Origin: CAVPJW01 sp963705525 | GTDB taxonomy: Bacteria; Acidobacteriota; Vicinamibacteria; Vicinamibacterales; CAVPJW01 | Length of the DNA stretch: 64,000 bases | Assembly (NCBI GenBank): GCA_963705525.1 | Contig: CAVPJW010000002.1 | Span: 496,001 to 560,000 of the forward strand | Direction of reading: 5' to 3' | Shown: one piece after another, positions 9,421 to 18,051 of the stretch | Numbering within the stretch: the first letter of the stretch is position 1 | Layout of the letters: every line of letters starts with the position of its first letter | Notes under the pieces: model-generated | Database searches by the model: none | What the model was told of the DNA's origin: nothing | The model's input: only the letters and a program-made list of their open reading frames with translations | Made by a program: the position numbers and the translations under genes

Positions 9421-10425
9421 TTGCCCGAACTCCGAAAAGATCCTGTCACCGGCCGCTGGGTGATCATCTCGACCGACCGGCGCAAGCGTCCCCACGACTT
9501 TCATCTCGAGACGCCGACGATCATTGGCGCCCGGTTCTGTCCGTTCTGCCCGGGGCAGGAGGGCAAGACGCCGCCCGAAGTGCTCTCGTACCGCCAGAAC
9601 GGCGGCGCGCCGAATTCGCCGGGCTGGGACGTGCGCGTGGTGCCGAACAGGTTTCCCGCGCTTCACGTGGAGGGAAGCCTCGATCGACAGGGCGAGGGAC
9701 TCTTCGATCGGATGAACGGCGTGGGCGCCCACGAGGTGATCATCGAAACGCCGGAGCACGGGCTGACGCTCTCCACGATGTCCGATGAGGCGGTCGAGAA
9801 GGTGTTGTCGGCGTACCGGGATCGTGTGGTCGATCTGAAGCAGGATCGGCGATTCAAATACATTCTCATCTTCAAGAATCACGGCGCGTACGCGGGGGCG
9901 TCGCTCGAACACGGCCATTCGCAGCTCATCGCGCTGCCAATCGTGCCCCGACACGTGCAGGAAGAAATCGACGGCGCGCGCCAGCACTGGGCGTTCAAGG
10001 AGCGTTGCATTTTCTGCGATATCGTCCGGCAGGAGATCGAAGCGGGCGTGCGCGTCATCGTCGAGACCGCGGATTTCGTGGCGCTGTCGCCGTACGCCGC
10101 CGCGTTTTCCGTTCGAGACGTGGATCGTGCCCAAGCAGCACGGCGCCTTCTTCGAGAACGCACCCAGGCACGAATACGCCGGGCTGGCGCGCATTCTGCA
10201 GGGCCGCTGCTTCAGCGCATGGACAAGGCGCTGCTCTCGCCGCCGTTCAACCTCATCGTGCACAGCTCGCCATTTGTGGACGGGATTGCGGATCTCTACC
10301 ACTGGCACATCGAGATCATTCCGAAGCTGACGAAGGTGGCGGGCTTCGAGTGGGGGACCGGGTTCTACATCAATCCGACGGGTCCGGAGGAAGCGGCGCA
10401 GGTGCTCCGCGACGCGCGCGTATGA
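9421..10425 (+). CDS. galT: Galactose-1-phosphate uridylyltransferase (two compensating frameshifts)
   Basis: About 334 residues from TTG. It has the zinc cysteines RFCPFCPG, the EHGHSQLIALP catalytic His-x-His, CIFCDIV and the C-terminal HWHIEIIPKL. The enzyme swaps UMP between UDP-glucose and galactose-1-phosphate in the Leloir pathway. Between about 10105 and 10200 the reading frame yields nonsense, while the +2 frame there gives the expected FETWIVPKQHGAFFENAP and EYAGLARILQG. One extra T in TTTT (10105-10108) and one missing base near GGG (10201-10203) would explain this. Sequencing error is more likely than true mutation because both ends are intact. Confidence 0.88.
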   Translation: MPELRKDPVTGRWVIISTDRRKRPHDFHLETPTIIGARFCPFCPGQEGKTPPEVLSYRQNGGAPNSPGWDVRVVPNRFPALHVEGSLDRQGEGLFDRMNGVGAHEVIIETPEHGLTLSTMSDEAVEKVLSAYRDRVVDLKQDRRFKYILIFKNHGAYAGASLEHGHSQLIALPIVPRHVQEEIDGARQHWAFKERCIFCDIVRQEIEAGVRVIVETADFVALSPYAAAFSVRDVDRAQAARRLLRERTQARIRRAGAHSAGPLLQRMDKALLSPPFNLIVHSSPFVDGIADLYHWHIEIIPKLTKVAGFEWGTGFYINPTGPEEAAQVLRDARV

Positions 10426-10475
10426 GGCGCGGTTGGCTTGCTGACCCCGGCGCGGTATGGTACGTTTAGAGCCGG

Positions 10476-10550
10476 GCGGGAATAACTCAGTGGTAGAGTG
10501 CGACCTTGCCAAGGTCGAAGTCGCGGGTTCGAATCCCGTTTCCCGCTCCA
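10476..10550 (+). tRNA. tRNA-Gly (GCC)
   Basis: The acceptor stem GCGGGAA pairs with TTCCCGC, followed by discriminator T and encoded CCA. The anticodon arm CGACC-TTGCCAA-GGTCG carries GCC, and the T-arm reads GCGGGTTCGAATCCCGT. All arms fold canonically. Confidence 0.96.
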
Positions 10551-10589
10551 GATTCCCCCTCCGCCGGGTTTCACTCCGTCATCTGATCG

Positions 10590-10663
<74 letters not shown>

Positions 10664-10700
10664 ATCTCAACCCGCATTGTTCGTCGCACTTACCACGTTG

Positions 10701-10910
10701 TCAGAATCGTCCATTTCTCGAGACTTGGGAACAGATTGGGAACAGCTGGCGCTCGAGCGCTTCGATCGCTGCCGATGCGAGGCGTCGACGACTTTGCGTG
10801 TAGATGCTGAGCGTCGTCGGAACGCCCGCGTGTCCGAGTTGCTCTTGCGCGATCTTGACCGGCACGCGGAGATCGTTGAGCAGCGACGAGTGGATCTGGC
10901 GGAACTGATA
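10701..10910 (-). pseudogene. Tyrosine recombinase (integrase), C-terminal remnant
   Basis: Reading the minus strand from 10910 to a TGA at 10701-10703 gives about 69 residues beginning YQFRQIHSSLLNDLRVPVKI and containing QEQLGHAGVPTTLSIYT. This is the catalytic C-terminus of phage-type integrases: the R-x-x-H-S/T block, the LGH box, and the final tyrosine in IYT. Two codons upstream there is an in-frame TGA and no further homology, so the N-terminal and core-binding domains are gone. Its position beside tRNA-Cys fits the int-att arrangement of an integrative element. Confidence 0.85.
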
Positions 10911-10940
10911 GCCACGTCACGCGTCCGAGCCCGGCACGAT

Positions 10941-11030
10941 TCCTTGTACTTCAGGGTGAGCACGCTTGCAACGATCGGCTATGGTGACCTTCACCCGACT
11001 ACGCCGCTGTCGAAAGTGGTTAGCATTTGA
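10941..11030 (+). pseudogene. Potassium-channel pore fragment
   Basis: The frame reads LYF, then VSTLATIGYGDLHPTTPLSK, then VVSI and stop. TIGYGD is the K+ selectivity filter, and the flanking residues match the pore helix and the start of the inner helix of two-helix ion channels. No membrane helix precedes it (that DNA is the integrase remnant on the other strand) and none follows. It is gene debris, not a functional channel. Confidence 0.7.
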
Positions 11031-11128
11031 CCAGCTCAACCTCGCTGCCCTTGAGCCACGGCAGATGCTGTCAGGCATAGCCGCGGCCGTAGGCCCGGCG
11101 AACGCGCCAGCGCACCGGATCACCGCAT

Positions 11129-11800
11129 TCATCCGCCGAGCGCCATGACCGCGCCCACCAGGCCCGCGCCCAGCGCCACCATGATGACCCCGGCCTTCCA
11201 GCTGCCGTAGCCGGCGTAGCGGCCGAGGGCGAGCCCGCCGAGGAACAGCATCGCCAATGCCACTGTGCGGGACACCGTCTTCGCTATTCCCACACTTCCG
11301 ATCAACGCGTAGGGCAGCACGACAGGCAGGGTCGATGCGACCACAATGAGGCATATCGCGAGGGCGGCGAGCAGGTCATCGCGCTTCAGGGACGGTCGCT
11401 CCGGCAGTGGAGATGGTCCCATGAGTCGCAGGCGGATCGCCTCGATTTCCGCAGCCGCTACCACACCCGCGAGGGCCGGCGACAAGGAACCTTCGATGAG
11501 CTTGCGGCCGGCCTCCGCGTCCGCGGTGGCCCGCACGGATTGGACGAGCCTCAGCGAGTGCCCGCGTTCGGTGATGGTGCTGACGAGGTACATGATCGCG
11601 TCCACGAGGCCCCAGCCAAGATTGCACCCCAGAGCGGCGGCGAACATCGTGTGGATTTGCTCGCGCCCTGCCGTTGCCACGGATACCGCACCGACGAAGG
11701 TGAGGGCCATGAACAGGCCAAAAAGCATTTCGGATGCCCGATCCACGGGGTCGAGTACAGACTCGTGGACGTCTTTCTCGACGCGGTTCTGATCGCTCAT
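11129..11800 (-). CDS. VIT/CCC1-like integral membrane protein
   Basis: About 223 residues from ATG at 11800, preceded by an AGGAA ribosome site. An N-terminal helix DPVDRASEMLFGLFMALTFV is followed by four further hydrophobic segments. A stretch GCNLGWGLVDAIMYLVSTIT and the C-terminal ALGAGLVGAVMALGG resemble VIT1/CCC1 iron/manganese transporter-like proteins, but the characteristic metal-binding domain between helices is short. The function as a metal transporter is inference. First complete gene of island 1. Confidence 0.6.
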   Translation of the reverse strand: MSDQNRVEKDVHESVLDPVDRASEMLFGLFMALTFVGAVSVATAGREQIHTMFAAALGCNLGWGLVDAIMYLVSTITERGHSLRLVQSVRATADAEAGRKLIEGSLSPALAGVVAAAEIEAIRLRLMGPSPLPERPSLKRDDLLAALAICLIVVASTLPVVLPYALIGSVGIAKTVSRTVALAMLFLGGLALGRYAGYGSWKAGVIMVALGAGLVGAVMALGG

Positions 11801-12019
11801 GGTGTTTCCTGACGCGTATTGGTCACACGGGACGCTTGCCAGCTCCCGTATGATGACATTGGAGTGGGGCGACGTGAATCGCGATCTTCGCCCTCGCCGT
11901 GGACTTCTGACAGTTTCAGGATTCGAGTCCCGCTGGCGAAGGTGAAGTGGCTTGACGCCACGGCCTTCCGACGACATGATCCGCGTGGTCGCGGCCAGAC
12001 CCGACTCAGAGGAGACATC

Positions 12020-12955
12020 ATGTCAAACAAGAAGCATGTCGAAGACAACCTGCCTGGGATCCCGAGCCGCGTGCCGGACCTCAAGCCCGGAAAGTACAAG
12101 GACGGGACGCCGCTGCACGAGGTGCAGTTCCTGGAGTGCAAGATCACCCTGAAGCCCGATCTCCTCACGTCCACGAGGAGCTTTCTCGAGTACGCGAAGA
12201 TCGTGAAGCGCACCGCCAGGGAGAACGACGTCGACTGCACGGACGAAGGGATGGAGCCGCGGCCGCAGATCCGCGAGGTGGTCTTCTTCGATACCGCCGA
12301 CTTCGGCCTCTACAACAACGCGTTCATCCTGCGGCGGCGCATCCGTTACGAGGACGGGTTCCCCCTCGGCGACCCGGAGATCGTCGTCAAGTTCCGGCAC
12401 CCGGACATGCAGAAGGCGGCGGAGATGGACGTGCGGCCGCAGATCGCCGGCAAGTACGACCTGAAGTTCAAGGTCGAAGCGCTGCCGCTGAAGGACCGGC
12501 TGGGCGCGTACCGGCTGCTCTACTCGCACAACGTCCAGTTCCCGCTGAGCGAGGCGCCGAAAGGGGACCGCGCCAGCATGAAGGCGCTGACGCGCTTCTT
12601 CCCCGTTCTCGCCTCGGTGCTCAAGACCCCGGCCGACCGCGTGGAGCTGGTCAACCAGACTATCGTCGAGGAGGTGCTGCAGGACCTGGGCACCCTCGAC
12701 TTCGGCAAGGGGACGGCGGCGAAGTTCAACGTGGCGCTCTGGCGCGAGCGCGGCGTGCACCGCCCGCTCGTGGGAGAGTTCTCCTTCCAGGTGAAGTTCA
12801 AGACGCATGATGAGCTGCACAGGAAGGCGGTGGACCGCGTCCAGCGCTTCTTCGTGGCGCTGCAGGAGAGCGGGCGCAACTACGTCCTGCTCGGGGCGAC
12901 GAAGACAGGGATCGTCTACGACCTCAAAGGCAATCCGCCGCAAGCGCATGAGTGA
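12020..12955 (+). CDS. CYTH/triphosphate-tunnel-like protein
   Basis: 311 residues, start ATG 12020 with a strong GAGGAG ribosome site. Alternating charged strands such as EVQFLECKITL (ExK-type), VVFFDTADFGLYNNAFILRR, EIVVKFRHPD and FSFQVKFKT resemble the tunnel-lining strands of CYTH/TTM enzymes, which hydrolyse or cyclise triphosphates or bind polyphosphate. The central part (about 200-250) is less like the family. The substrate is unknown. It is followed after 33 bases by the FUSC gene on the same strand. Confidence 0.55.
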   Translation: MSNKKHVEDNLPGIPSRVPDLKPGKYKDGTPLHEVQFLECKITLKPDLLTSTRSFLEYAKIVKRTARENDVDCTDEGMEPRPQIREVVFFDTADFGLYNNAFILRRRIRYEDGFPLGDPEIVVKFRHPDMQKAAEMDVRPQIAGKYDLKFKVEALPLKDRLGAYRLLYSHNVQFPLSEAPKGDRASMKALTRFFPVLASVLKTPADRVELVNQTIVEEVLQDLGTLDFGKGTAAKFNVALWRERGVHRPLVGEFSFQVKFKTHDELHRKAVDRVQRFFVALQESGRNYVLLGATKTGIVYDLKGNPPQAHE

Positions 12956-12988
12956 AGGCCGCGCCCCAGACGCTCTGAGGCTGGCCCG

Positions 12989-13519
12989 ATGAGAGTACTC
13001 GACCGCTTGCGCGAAGACCGCTTCCTCGGCGTCCGCTTCGCCGTGAACGTCTTCTTCGCGACGAGCATCGTCTGGCTCCTGCTACGCCTGTCCAGCAGGG
13101 CGAACCCGATCTGGGCCATCGCGTCGATGCTCGCGTCGAGCGAGCCGGTGCCGAAGCAGGGGCTCAAGATGTTCCGCAGCCGCTTCATCAATACCGCGGT
13201 CGGATCCGCGGTCGGGCTGCTCTTCGTGGTCACGGGCGAGCCGAACCCCTGGAAGCTCCCGTTGGCGCTCGCGCTGACGGTCCTGATCTCCGCCTACGTC
13301 GTGCGCATCCCGGTCATGTGGCGACAGGCGCCGATCACCGCCGCGATCGTCATCGCCGGCAGCCTGCATCCGGCACGCCTCACTGCGACCGAACTCGCGC
13401 TGCTGCGCGTGGCGGAGGTCGTCTTCGGCAGTTTCGTGGGCATCGCGGTCAGCTGCCTGATGGCCACGGTCTGGCCGATGACCGGTGACGTCACGGTGTC
13501 GAATCGGGCGAACCGCTAA
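12989..13519 (+). CDS. FUSC-family small membrane protein (aromatic acid exporter-like)
   Basis: 176 residues with an N-terminal cytoplasmic segment and about four to five membrane helices, including VFFATSIVWLLLRLS, AIASMLASSEP and VAEVVFGSFVGIAVSCLMAT. The pattern of short helix pairs ending in FGSFVGI matches the membrane half of FUSC/ArAE exporters; the large soluble domain of full exporters is missing. Likely co-transcribed with the CYTH-like gene. Confidence 0.65.
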   Translation: MRVLDRLREDRFLGVRFAVNVFFATSIVWLLLRLSSRANPIWAIASMLASSEPVPKQGLKMFRSRFINTAVGSAVGLLFVVTGEPNPWKLPLALALTVLISAYVVRIPVMWRQAPITAAIVIAGSLHPARLTATELALLRVAEVVFGSFVGIAVSCLMATVWPMTGDVTVSNRANR

Positions 13520-13530
13520 GCGGCCGAGGC

Positions 13531-13618
13531 GGAGGGTCGCGAGGTGGCCGCGGAGCGACGCCGGCATCCCCACGTCGATCATCACCACCCGCCCCCGAAG
13601 CGCGGGTGGATCTTGCCT
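13531..13618 (-). pseudogene. Metallophosphatase 3' fragment, duplicate of 15150-15237
   Basis: An 88-base stretch is nearly identical to part of the phosphatase gene 1.6 kb downstream, in the same orientation. On the minus strand it encodes GRVVMIDVGMPASLRGHLAT-like sequence versus GRVVMVDVGMLASLGGHLAA in the larger copy. The rest of the gene is absent. It sits immediately after the FUSC gene and abuts the end of the next membrane protein gene. Confidence 0.7.
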
Positions 13619-13626
13619 GGGCGGCG

Positions 13627-14835
13627 TCAGAACATCTTCAGCAATCGCTCGAACAACTCATTCAGGGAGAACATGGTCAGCATCAGCGGCGCCACGGGCA
13701 GCAGCGTGACCACGGCCAGGTGCAGCAAGGTCCGCAAGGTGAATGGCGCCAGCCTCATGCCCTGCACCTGCTCGAAGCTGTACGACAGGTCGGCGAGCGA
13801 CTGGATGTCCCCGCTGCCGATCAGCGGCTCTTCCGCCGGAGCGCCGCCGCGGAGCCATTTCTGGTCGAACTCACAGACGTACCGCTGCCCCAGAGTGCCG
13901 TACTCCCGCAGGCCCGTGCGTTTGACCGCGGCGAGTCTCGGAGCGAAGACCAGCAGCGGCCCCAGGACGGCGAAGACCATCACGGCCACCAGCCCGACGA
14001 GCTCCATCCGGAACTCGGGCAGCCTGGCGCCGGCGTAGAAGATCCGCTCGGCCATCATGCCGGCGAGCAGCGTGCCCTGGGCGAGCAGCAACGGCGCGAA
14101 CATCTGGCTCACCGGCGCGAGGAAACCCAGGCCGCCACACTTGTCCGGGTGCGTCGGCATGAGCTTCAGGTCGATGCGCGAGACCTGCCACAGGAAGCGC
14201 GCCCAGATGATCAGGCGGAAGTACCAACGCAGAACCAGGAAGTGGAACAGAGGCAAACTCACGCAGCCCAGCCACCAGCCGGCCAGCGAGGGCTGCCATT
14301 TCCCAGCTGCCGCCACGCCGTACCAGCTGGTCACGTCGAGTGCCGCGCGCGTTCGCCACGTGAATCCCACTCCGACGCTGTAGACGAACGCGATCAGCAG
14401 CACCTCGGCCGAGATCGAATTGCGCAGGCGCATCGACGAGGCGACGGCCGCCTCGAACTCCGCCCGCGCCGCGTCGGGGACGAGGCCGCCCTTGACAAAC
14501 TGCTGCACGACCGGACGCATCAATTGGTGAACGACCCGTTCCGCCACGATCAGCAGCGGCAGCGCCAGCAGCAGGCGCACGTGGAGCTCCACGTCCTGGA
14601 CGAACGGGAGGTTGATGCTCCCTCCCCAGGCGCGTCCTTCGGCGACCGACAAGAGGAGCAGCGGCACCCAGGACAGCAGCGTCACCACGAACACGCGGCG
14701 GTGCTGCATTTGCAACGCGTTTCCGGCCAGACGAGTCCGCCGCCAGAGCTGAAAGAGCGGTCCGCCGAGGACCAGAGAGAAGTCGGGCGGCTCCTTCAGA
14801 AACGGTTCGTCGGATGTGGGGCTGGGTGTGTTCAT
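13627..14835 (-). CDS. Uncharacterised multi-pass membrane protein
   Basis: 402 residues, not recognised. Hydrophobic segments include VFVVTLLSWVPLLLLSV (about 48-65), LLLALPLLIVAERVV (about 88-103), LLIAFVYSVGVGF, WWLGCVSLPLFHFLVLRW, LVGLVAVMVFAVLGPLLVF and LAVVTLLPVAPLMLTMF. A soluble segment PTHPDKCGGLGFLAPVSQMF lies before the last two helices. The protein ends FSLNELFERLLKMF. No catalytic motif is evident. It sits inside island 1 between two copies of phosphatase sequence. Confidence 0.7.
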   Translation of the reverse strand: MNTPSPTSDEPFLKEPPDFSLVLGGPLFQLWRRTRLAGNALQMQHRRVFVVTLLSWVPLLLLSVAEGRAWGGSINLPFVQDVELHVRLLLALPLLIVAERVVHQLMRPVVQQFVKGGLVPDAARAEFEAAVASSMRLRNSISAEVLLIAFVYSVGVGFTWRTRAALDVTSWYGVAAAGKWQPSLAGWWLGCVSLPLFHFLVLRWYFRLIIWARFLWQVSRIDLKLMPTHPDKCGGLGFLAPVSQMFAPLLLAQGTLLAGMMAERIFYAGARLPEFRMELVGLVAVMVFAVLGPLLVFAPRLAAVKRTGLREYGTLGQRYVCEFDQKWLRGGAPAEEPLIGSGDIQSLADLSYSFEQVQGMRLAPFTLRTLLHLAVVTLLPVAPLMLTMFSLNELFERLLKMF

Positions 14836-15026
14836 AGTCTGCCACTCATGCTGATCCTGTTACCTGCGCCGCGGAACGCGGGACCTGTGGCATCGGCGTA
14901 CGCGCTCATCGACGTCCTGGGCACCACGGTCGTCTGGTTTCTGCCGATTGTTGGTCCGTGGCTCATGCGAGTCAAACTACGCGACGCGAGTCAGGCGAAC
15001 CCTAAGCGACCGGGCGCCGTGGCCCG

Positions 15027-16176
15027 TCAGAAGGAGGCGCCACGCGCCGCGCGCGGGCCCCGGGGTTTCGCCGGTTCGGCCGCCTTCCGTTCGATGGCCT
15101 GTCGGCCCGTCGGGTAGATAGCGGTCAGCGACCCGCCGGGCCCCAGCTCGAGGGCCGCGAGGTGGCCGCCGAGCGACGCCAGCATGCCCACGTCGACCAT
15201 CACTACCCGCCCCCCGAAGCGCGGGCGGATCTTCCCGTCGCCGGTGGGCGTGTGGCCGATCACGACCGCTTTCACCCCCATGGACTGGAGCACCTTCTCG
15301 ACCGAGGGGAGAAAGGCCGTCTCGTCTTCCTGCGCGAGGCCGCGGTACGACAGCGGGCCGTTCTCGCCGGTCGCGAGTGCCGCCTGCGGATTTGCCCTGG
15401 TCTTGGCCAGGTCCGTGCCCAGTTCGCTCCGGACCTTCCGATTGATCTCGTCGCAGCCCAGCGCGGCCACGTCGGGGGTCAGCCCGCCGTGCAGGAAGGC
15501 CACGCCGTTGACCGTGGCGACGACGTCGCGCCCGCGCAGCCACTGTCCGTACTCGCCGCTCGCCGAGAGGGCCTGCGCACGCTCGACGAAGCCGGGGGGC
15601 GTCTGGTCGAGAATCTTCTGCCTATAGGCTGCCTCGTCGAAGGTCTGTCCGGCGGCCTTCGCCTCCTCGCGGGCGCGCTCCGTGACCGCGTCGACGAACT
15701 CCATGCGCCGCGTCTTGCCCGACGACGACCTGGACCCCGGGGTATCCGGCTCCTTCCACTCCTCGTACTCCCCGGCTTCACGGCGCTCAGGTCCCCGAGG
15801 ATGTTCATGACGTCGTGGTTGCCGAGGAGCACGATGACCCGACCACCCGCCGGGCGCGCCTCCTTCTCGAGGCGCATCAGGAGGTCGAGCACCGGGCGCG
15901 TCTCGAGGCCGCGATCGAGGATGTCGCCCACCTGCACGAAGACCCCCTTGCCCCCGGCCCAGTGGCCGGAACCGTCCAGGAGCCCGGCGATGGTCAGGAC
16001 GCTCATCAGGTTGTCGTAGGAAGCGTGGACGTCGCCGACCGCGACCACACGAGGAGCGCCCGTGATCCCGCACGTGCCCTCTGCGGCGAGCGCGCGCGGG
16101 ACGAGGGCGAGCGAAGCGACCGTCAGGAGGGCGAGGGCGCGGCGCGAGGTCAGGCGATCGAGGGACTGAGCTTCAT
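15027..16176 (-). CDS. Exported calcineurin-like metallophosphatase, frameshifted
   Basis: The metal motifs are all present across two frames: VAVGDVHASYD, GDILDRG, GNHDVMNILGDL, then HGGLTPDV and VIGHTPTGDGK. This layout matches exported Shewanella-like (SLP-type) protein phosphatases. A signal peptide ALALLTVASLALVPRALAA precedes the first motif. The frame changes near 15772 at a CCCC run (ILGDLSAVKPG joins GEYEEWKEPD). A second shift near the N-terminus (about 16150) separates the best ATG at 16176 from the signal peptide. It is either decayed or mis-sequenced. An 88-bp part is duplicated at 13531-13618. Confidence 0.7.
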
Positions 16177-16268
16177 TTCCTACAGCCTAAAGCTAAAGAG
16201 AGCGGTCGCAGGTGACTCAGGGTTTAGCAAGAGACCGCGCTGGGTACGATTCCACTGGGCCGAGTAAC

Positions 16269-16745
16269 CTAGAAGGGTAGTGCCACGACGAAGACGAACG
16301 AGGCTTGTCCTCGTCCGGACTGAAGAAATATGCGGTGAGCTTCACATGCTTCAACCGAGACGCCCGCGAACAATACGCGCTGGATCGTCGGTCGGATTTG
16401 TAGGCCCGCGTCCGCTGCGTGATCAGGCCGAACCGGTACCAGTCCGCAGGCGCCAGGGTGAACTCCGACCACTCGTCGGCGAAGCTGTTCGACGAATCGC
16501 CAGAATCGATGAGGTACTCGCCCCGCCCTACAGCTCGAGCTTTAACCGGTTCGGCGAGCCCTCGAAGCCCGGCGTGATGCCGCAGTGCACGTCAGCGCCT
16601 TCTCGCCGCTGAAGTTGTAGCCGACCCAGGCCGAGCCGGTGCAGATTTTCCAAAGTTGTAGCGCGCTCGAGATGAAACGAGCCATGGTCGGCCGTGAACG
16701 TGGACTGTACGTAGTTCTGGCTGGCCCGCGTCCTGCGGTCTCCCG
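16269..16745 (-). pseudogene. Outer-membrane beta-barrel protein, decayed 3' part
   Basis: Pieces of one protein appear in shifting minus-strand frames: TRASQNYVQSTFTADHGSFH, then LEN-LH and SAWVGYNFSGEKALTC, then YLIDSGDSSNSFADEWSEFT-LAPADWYRFGLITQRTRAY, then FAGVSVE and KLTAYFFSPDEDKP, ending in FVFVVALPF and stop at 16269. The alternating strands and the final aromatic residue are typical of the last strands of a porin-like barrel. At least three frameshifts and a deletion after the GYNFSGE strand make it non-functional. Confidence 0.65.
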
Positions 16746-16762
16746 TACAAACTAACCTCAGG

Positions 16763-17035
16763 CTAGTTCGTCTCGCCGGGCTCGCCTGCCGCTTCAGGCG
16801 CCACCGCGCGGCGTCTGATGATCCGCTGAGCCCGTGCGACTTTCCGTCCCGTGCGCCGGACCTTGCGCGCAACCTTACGCGATGCGCGGCGTGACTTGCG
16901 CGCAACTTTTCGCCCTGTGCGACGCACCTTGCGTGCAACTTTCCGCGCGGTGCGGCGCGTCTTTCGTGCAGTGCGGCGAGCACTGCGTCTCGTCTTCCGC
17001 GCCGCCTTTCTTGCCTGTCGTTTCGCCTTAGCCAT
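16763..17035 (-). CDS. Arg/Lys-rich histone H1-like protein
   Basis: 90 residues starting MAKAKRQARKAARKTRR. Nearly half the residues are Arg or Lys, with internal repeats of the form RKVARKVRRTGRKVAR (twice, separated by KSRRASR). The last 20 residues are neutral to acidic (VAPEAAGEPGETN). Composition and length match the Hc1/Hc2- and AlgP-like histone tails that bind and compact DNA. The coding DNA is visibly repetitive for the same reason. No globular domain is present. A role in nucleoid packaging is inference from composition. Confidence 0.65.
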   Translation of the reverse strand: MAKAKRQARKAARKTRRSARRTARKTRRTARKVARKVRRTGRKVARKSRRASRKVARKVRRTGRKVARAQRIIRRRAVAPEAAGEPGETN

Positions 17036-17040
17036 CAGTT

Positions 17041-17439
17041 GCCTCCTGAAGTCACTGCCCTCGAGACAAGTTGTAGTCGATTGTGTCGTCTTTACTCAAG
17101 CGGTTTCGATTTTGCTATCCAAGTGGTCTGTGCATAGGATATTTGAGGTCGCGTTGCAGCCAACGGGTGAAGAAACGCCTGCTTGGTGATAGTCAGCACT
17201 GCACCCGATCTTCTGCGAAATTTCACGTCACGCCGCGTGAGATTCCCCACCTTCATCCGCCGTCTCCCCCGTAGACCCTTGCGGTTCCATTGGTGCGAGG
17301 CGCATCCGTTCTGTTTGCGACGGAATTCCCTTGGGAGCCTCAGGTGCTCGTCCTTCCGACGGGCCCGGTACGCTGCCTGCTTAACGTCTTTGCGTTCCGT
17401 CGTCGGGCACATAGGTCAGGTCAGGGGAGGAGATATCAA
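17041..17439. other. Intergenic region between the histone-like gene and hdeD-like gene
   Basis: A 399-base divergent region. Except for the GGGGAGGAG ribosome site at 17423-17431 in front of the next gene, no convincing gene, hairpin or repeat is seen. It presumably carries two divergent promoters. Confidence 0.5.
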
Positions 17440-18015
17440 ATGTTATCGAAACTGATGTCGCGTTACTGGTGGGTTCTGCTGCTCAGGGGCGCCTTCGCGA
17501 TCCTCTTCGGCATCGTGGCGCTCGCGTACCCGGGCATTACGCTCGGTAGCCTCGTGCTCTATTTCGCGGTGTTCGCGTTCGTGGACGGGGTTTCGAACGT
17601 GTTCCACGCGTTCTCCGGGCGCGAGGACAACGAGAGCTGGTGGGTGCTCTTACTCGAAGGCTTGCTCGGCATCGCCTTCGGCGTCATCACGTTTCAAGCG
17701 CCCGGGATCACCACATTGGTGCTGCTCCTGTATATCGGCTTTTGGGCCATGGCGACCGGCGTCCTGCGCATCATCCTCGCAGTGCGTCTCCGACACGAGA
17801 TCACGGGCGAGTGGTGGATGGCCCTGGGCGGTCTCGCCTCCATCCTGTTCGGCGTGGCCATGGTGGCGCGTCCGGGCGCGGGTGCGCTCGCCGTTCTGAC
17901 CCTCATCGGGGTCTGGTCGATTGTGACCGGCCTGTCGCTCGTTTTCCTCTCGTTCAAGGTGAGGTCGGTCGGCGGGAAGTTGGGGGCGCTCAAAGGGAAG
18001 TTCGCCACGGCCTAG
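17440..18015 (+). CDS. HdeD-family acid-resistance membrane protein
   Basis: 191 residues from ATG 17440. Three repeated helix pairs of the DUF308 type are visible: WWVLLLRGAFAILFGIVALA, WWVLLLEGLLGIAFGVITF and WWMALGGLASILFGVAMVAR, each followed by a PG(I/A) turn and a second helix. HdeD proteins sit in the inner membrane and contribute to acid resistance at high cell density in Escherichia coli. Length is normal. It is convergent with the porin gene. Confidence 0.88.
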   Translation: MLSKLMSRYWWVLLLRGAFAILFGIVALAYPGITLGSLVLYFAVFAFVDGVSNVFHAFSGREDNESWWVLLLEGLLGIAFGVITFQAPGITTLVLLLYIGFWAMATGVLRIILAVRLRHEITGEWWMALGGLASILFGVAMVARPGAGALAVLTLIGVWSIVTGLSLVFLSFKVRSVGGKLGALKGKFATA

Positions 18016-18051
18016 ACCACGTTCGGGCCGGCGGCACCTGAGTGGAGGCCG

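Noticed and set aside
8464..10512. 682-codon open frame on the minus strand opposite the aminotransferase, yraN and galT
   Set aside because: It is the antisense shadow of three well-supported genes in GC-rich DNA. Its composition (Arg, His, Asp rich) has no recognisable motif.
14849..15010. Short plus-strand frame with a hydrophobic stretch (ALIDVLGTTVVWFLPIVGPW)
   Set aside because: The hydrophobic segment looks gene-like, but the frame is short, no family is recognised, and it runs on into antisense of the phosphatase gene. Possibly debris.
13606..15117. 503-codon open frame on the plus strand across the uncharacterised membrane-protein gene
   Set aside because: The sequence is rich in Gln, His, Arg and Pro with no helices or motifs, as expected from antisense reading of a membrane protein. 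The minus-strand frame has clear membrane helices.
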